This document shows, one piece after another, positions 5,556 through 6,646 of a stretch of DNA of 6,646 nt; positions within the stretch are counted from its first letter, which is position 1, and every line of letters starts with the position of its first letter. The DNA lies in NCBI GenBank assembly GCA_023129805.1, contig JAGMBK010000093.1, positions 1 through 6,646 on the forward strand. Reading direction: 5' to 3'. The position numbers and the translations under genes were made by a program. The notes beneath the pieces were generated by a model. That model was not told where the DNA came from. It was given only the letters and a program-made list of their open reading frames with translations, and did no database searches. Origin of the DNA: Candidatus Zixiibacteriota bacterium. Its GTDB lineage: Bacteria; Zixibacteria; MSB-5A5; SM1-73.

Positions 5556-6572
5556 ATGAAGATTCTGGTCACCGGGGGAGTGGGGTTCATCGGATCAAAT
5601 TTCATCAGACATATTTTTTCTGAGTATGTTCATTACCACATCGTAAATTTAGACAAGCTCACCTACGCCGGAAACCTGGACAACCTCTCGGATGTAGAGA
5701 ACCATCCTAATTATCAATTTGTCAAAGGAGACATCTGTGATACTGATTTGGTGAATCGAATAGTTGGGGACGGCATCCAAGCCATGGTTCACTTTGCTGC
5801 CGAAAGCCATGTGGACAGATCCATCTATGATCCTGAGATATTTGTAAAAACCAACGTTTTGGGAACTCAGATTCTGCTTGAATCCGCCCTGAAGTTCAAG
5901 ATAGACAGATTCATTCAGGTTTCCACAGACGAAGTATACGGGAGTCTGGGCAAAGAGGGTTCCTCAACTGAATCCTCTCCCCTTTTGCCCAACAGTCCCT
6001 ATTCTGCTTCCAAAGCCTCGGCTGATCTTTTAGTTCGCTCTTATTTTAAGACCTTTCGACTTCCTGCCATAATCACCCGATGCACCAACAACTATGGTCC
6101 CTATCAATTTCCGGAGAAACTCATCCCCCTTTTCATCACCAATGCCCTCCAAGACCTTTCCCTGCCAATTTATGGGGACGGACTTTATGTGCGGGATTGG
6201 ATTTATGTGGAGGATCACTGCAAAGCCCTGGATACCATTCTGCACAAAGGAAAGGTAGGTGAAATTTACAACATCGGCGGGGGAAATGAGAAGAACAACT
6301 TAGAGATAACCGATCTGATCCTGAAGAAGTTGAACAAACCCAAGTCGCTTATCAAACATGTTAAGGACAGACCGGCTCACGACCGGCGATATTCTCTGGA
6401 CTGCTCCAAGATAGGAGCTGAACTGGACTGGAAGCCGGAGACTCCATTTGAAGAGGGAATCTCCAAAACCGCGGATTGGTATGTTGCCCAAAAGAGCTGG
6501 TGGCAGAAGATAAAGAGCGGAGAATATCTAGAATATTATGAAAAGCATTATCTCCAAAGAGAATCATCCTGA
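5556..6572 (+). CDS. rmlB: dTDP-glucose 4,6-dehydratase
   Basis: An extended short-chain dehydrogenase/reductase with tightly bound NAD that turns dTDP-glucose into dTDP-4-keto-6-deoxyglucose, using the product of the RmlA-like enzyme upstream. It has 338 residues (family about 320-360). The Rossmann loop TGGVGFIG (6-13) has Val where Ala is usual. LDKLTYAGNLDNL (32-44) and HFAAESHVDRSI (79-90) are typical. The active site is complete: STDEVYG (123-129, Asp125-Glu126 acid/base pair) and Y-x3-K (Tyr149, Lys153). NNYGPYQFPEKLIPLF (178-193), YGDGLYVRDWIYVEDH (206-221) and RPAHDRRYSLD (272-282) bind the dTDP-sugar. The start has a strong GAGGGG site (5545-5550) five bases upstream. The 36-base spacer from the methyltransferase has a weak 6-base inverted repeat (AAAACA/TGTTTT, 5522-5541). 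The expected next gene, an rmlD reductase or another tailoring enzyme, would lie beyond the window. Confidence 0.96.
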   Translation: MKILVTGGVGFIGSNFIRHIFSEYVHYHIVNLDKLTYAGNLDNLSDVENHPNYQFVKGDICDTDLVNRIVGDGIQAMVHFAAESHVDRSIYDPEIFVKTNVLGTQILLESALKFKIDRFIQVSTDEVYGSLGKEGSSTESSPLLPNSPYSASKASADLLVRSYFKTFRLPAIITRCTNNYGPYQFPEKLIPLFITNALQDLSLPIYGDGLYVRDWIYVEDHCKALDTILHKGKVGEIYNIGGGNEKNNLEITDLILKKLNKPKSLIKHVKDRPAHDRRYSLDCSKIGAELDWKPETPFEEGISKTADWYVAQKSWWQKIKSGEYLEYYEKHYLQRESS

Positions 6573-6589
6573 GAGATTTATCTTGAGTC

Positions 6590-6646
6590 GTAGGAATCCC
6601 CTCGTTGGCGGTATGGCTGTCCTACCAGATCGGACAGGGGTTGTAC
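6590..6646. repeat. Palindromic intergenic element at the right edge (incomplete)
   Basis: After the rmlB stop, CCCCT (6598-6602) pairs with AGGGG (6636-6640), and inside it CTGTCC (6617-6622) pairs with GGACAG (6632-6637), sharing two bases. Flanking GTA (6590-6592) and TAC (6644-6646) are also complementary. The left foot reads GTAG, as in the hairpin at 3384. It could be a REP-like element, or the terminator of the sugar operon if a T-run follows outside the window. Confidence 0.35.

Noticed and set aside
2089..6615. Octamer GCGGTATG shared by the gaps at 2089-2096 and 6608-6615, with a similar GCGGTGTAG at 3406-3414
   Set aside because: Eight-base matches among several hundred intergenic bases are expected by chance; the flanks do not align.
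1..6646. CRISPR array, insertion sequence ends, integrase or phage genes
   Set aside because: No regularly spaced repeats, no transposase or integrase frame, and no paired terminal inverted repeats were found.

Overview
The window is bacterial DNA, most likely from an uncultivated or candidate-phylum lineage; I cannot name the taxon. The bacterial assignment rests on ribosomal protein L25 (absent from archaea), clear purine-rich Shine-Dalgarno sites, and a type II lipoprotein signal. AGA/AGG arginine codons and Lys/Glu-rich proteins are frequent, which fits but does not prove a warm-adapted organism. Every convincing gene is on the + strand.

Layout. Bases 1-170 hold the 3' end of a small YgiT/MqsA-type zinc-finger gene. 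A near-perfect 33-base inverted repeat follows. Next is the housekeeping pair prs (PRPP synthase) and rplY/ctc (ribosomal protein L25 with a long charged tail), 21 bases apart. A 229-base gap (1970-2198) has strong folding potential. It leads to a small lipoprotein gene whose stop overlaps the start of a short glucose-1-phosphate thymidylyltransferase (rmlA-like). A 188-base AT-rich gap (3320-3507) contains a GTAG-flanked, REP-like hairpin. Then come a short RmlC-like cupin epimerase, a DNA methyltransferase fused to an Mrr-like nuclease domain, and rmlB (dTDP-glucose 4,6-dehydratase). The window ends in another palindromic intergenic stretch.

How the genes fit together. The RmlA-like and RmlB proteins would make dTDP-glucose and then dTDP-4-keto-6-deoxyglucose. 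The RmlC-like protein would act on that 4-keto sugar, giving an activated deoxysugar for surface polysaccharide. No rmlD reductase is visible, and the epimerase is a short divergent type, so the end product need not be L-rhamnose. Prs feeds nucleotide synthesis and is probably only a genomic neighbour.

The most notable feature is the methyltransferase-nuclease fusion wedged between the epimerase and rmlB. Its base composition looks lower in GC than its neighbours, and it looks like a self-contained restriction-modification-type gene acquired into a sugar operon. The family itself is probably known. The location, the fusion, the altered phosphate-region motif in Prs and the structured intergenic elements are the points worth checking.
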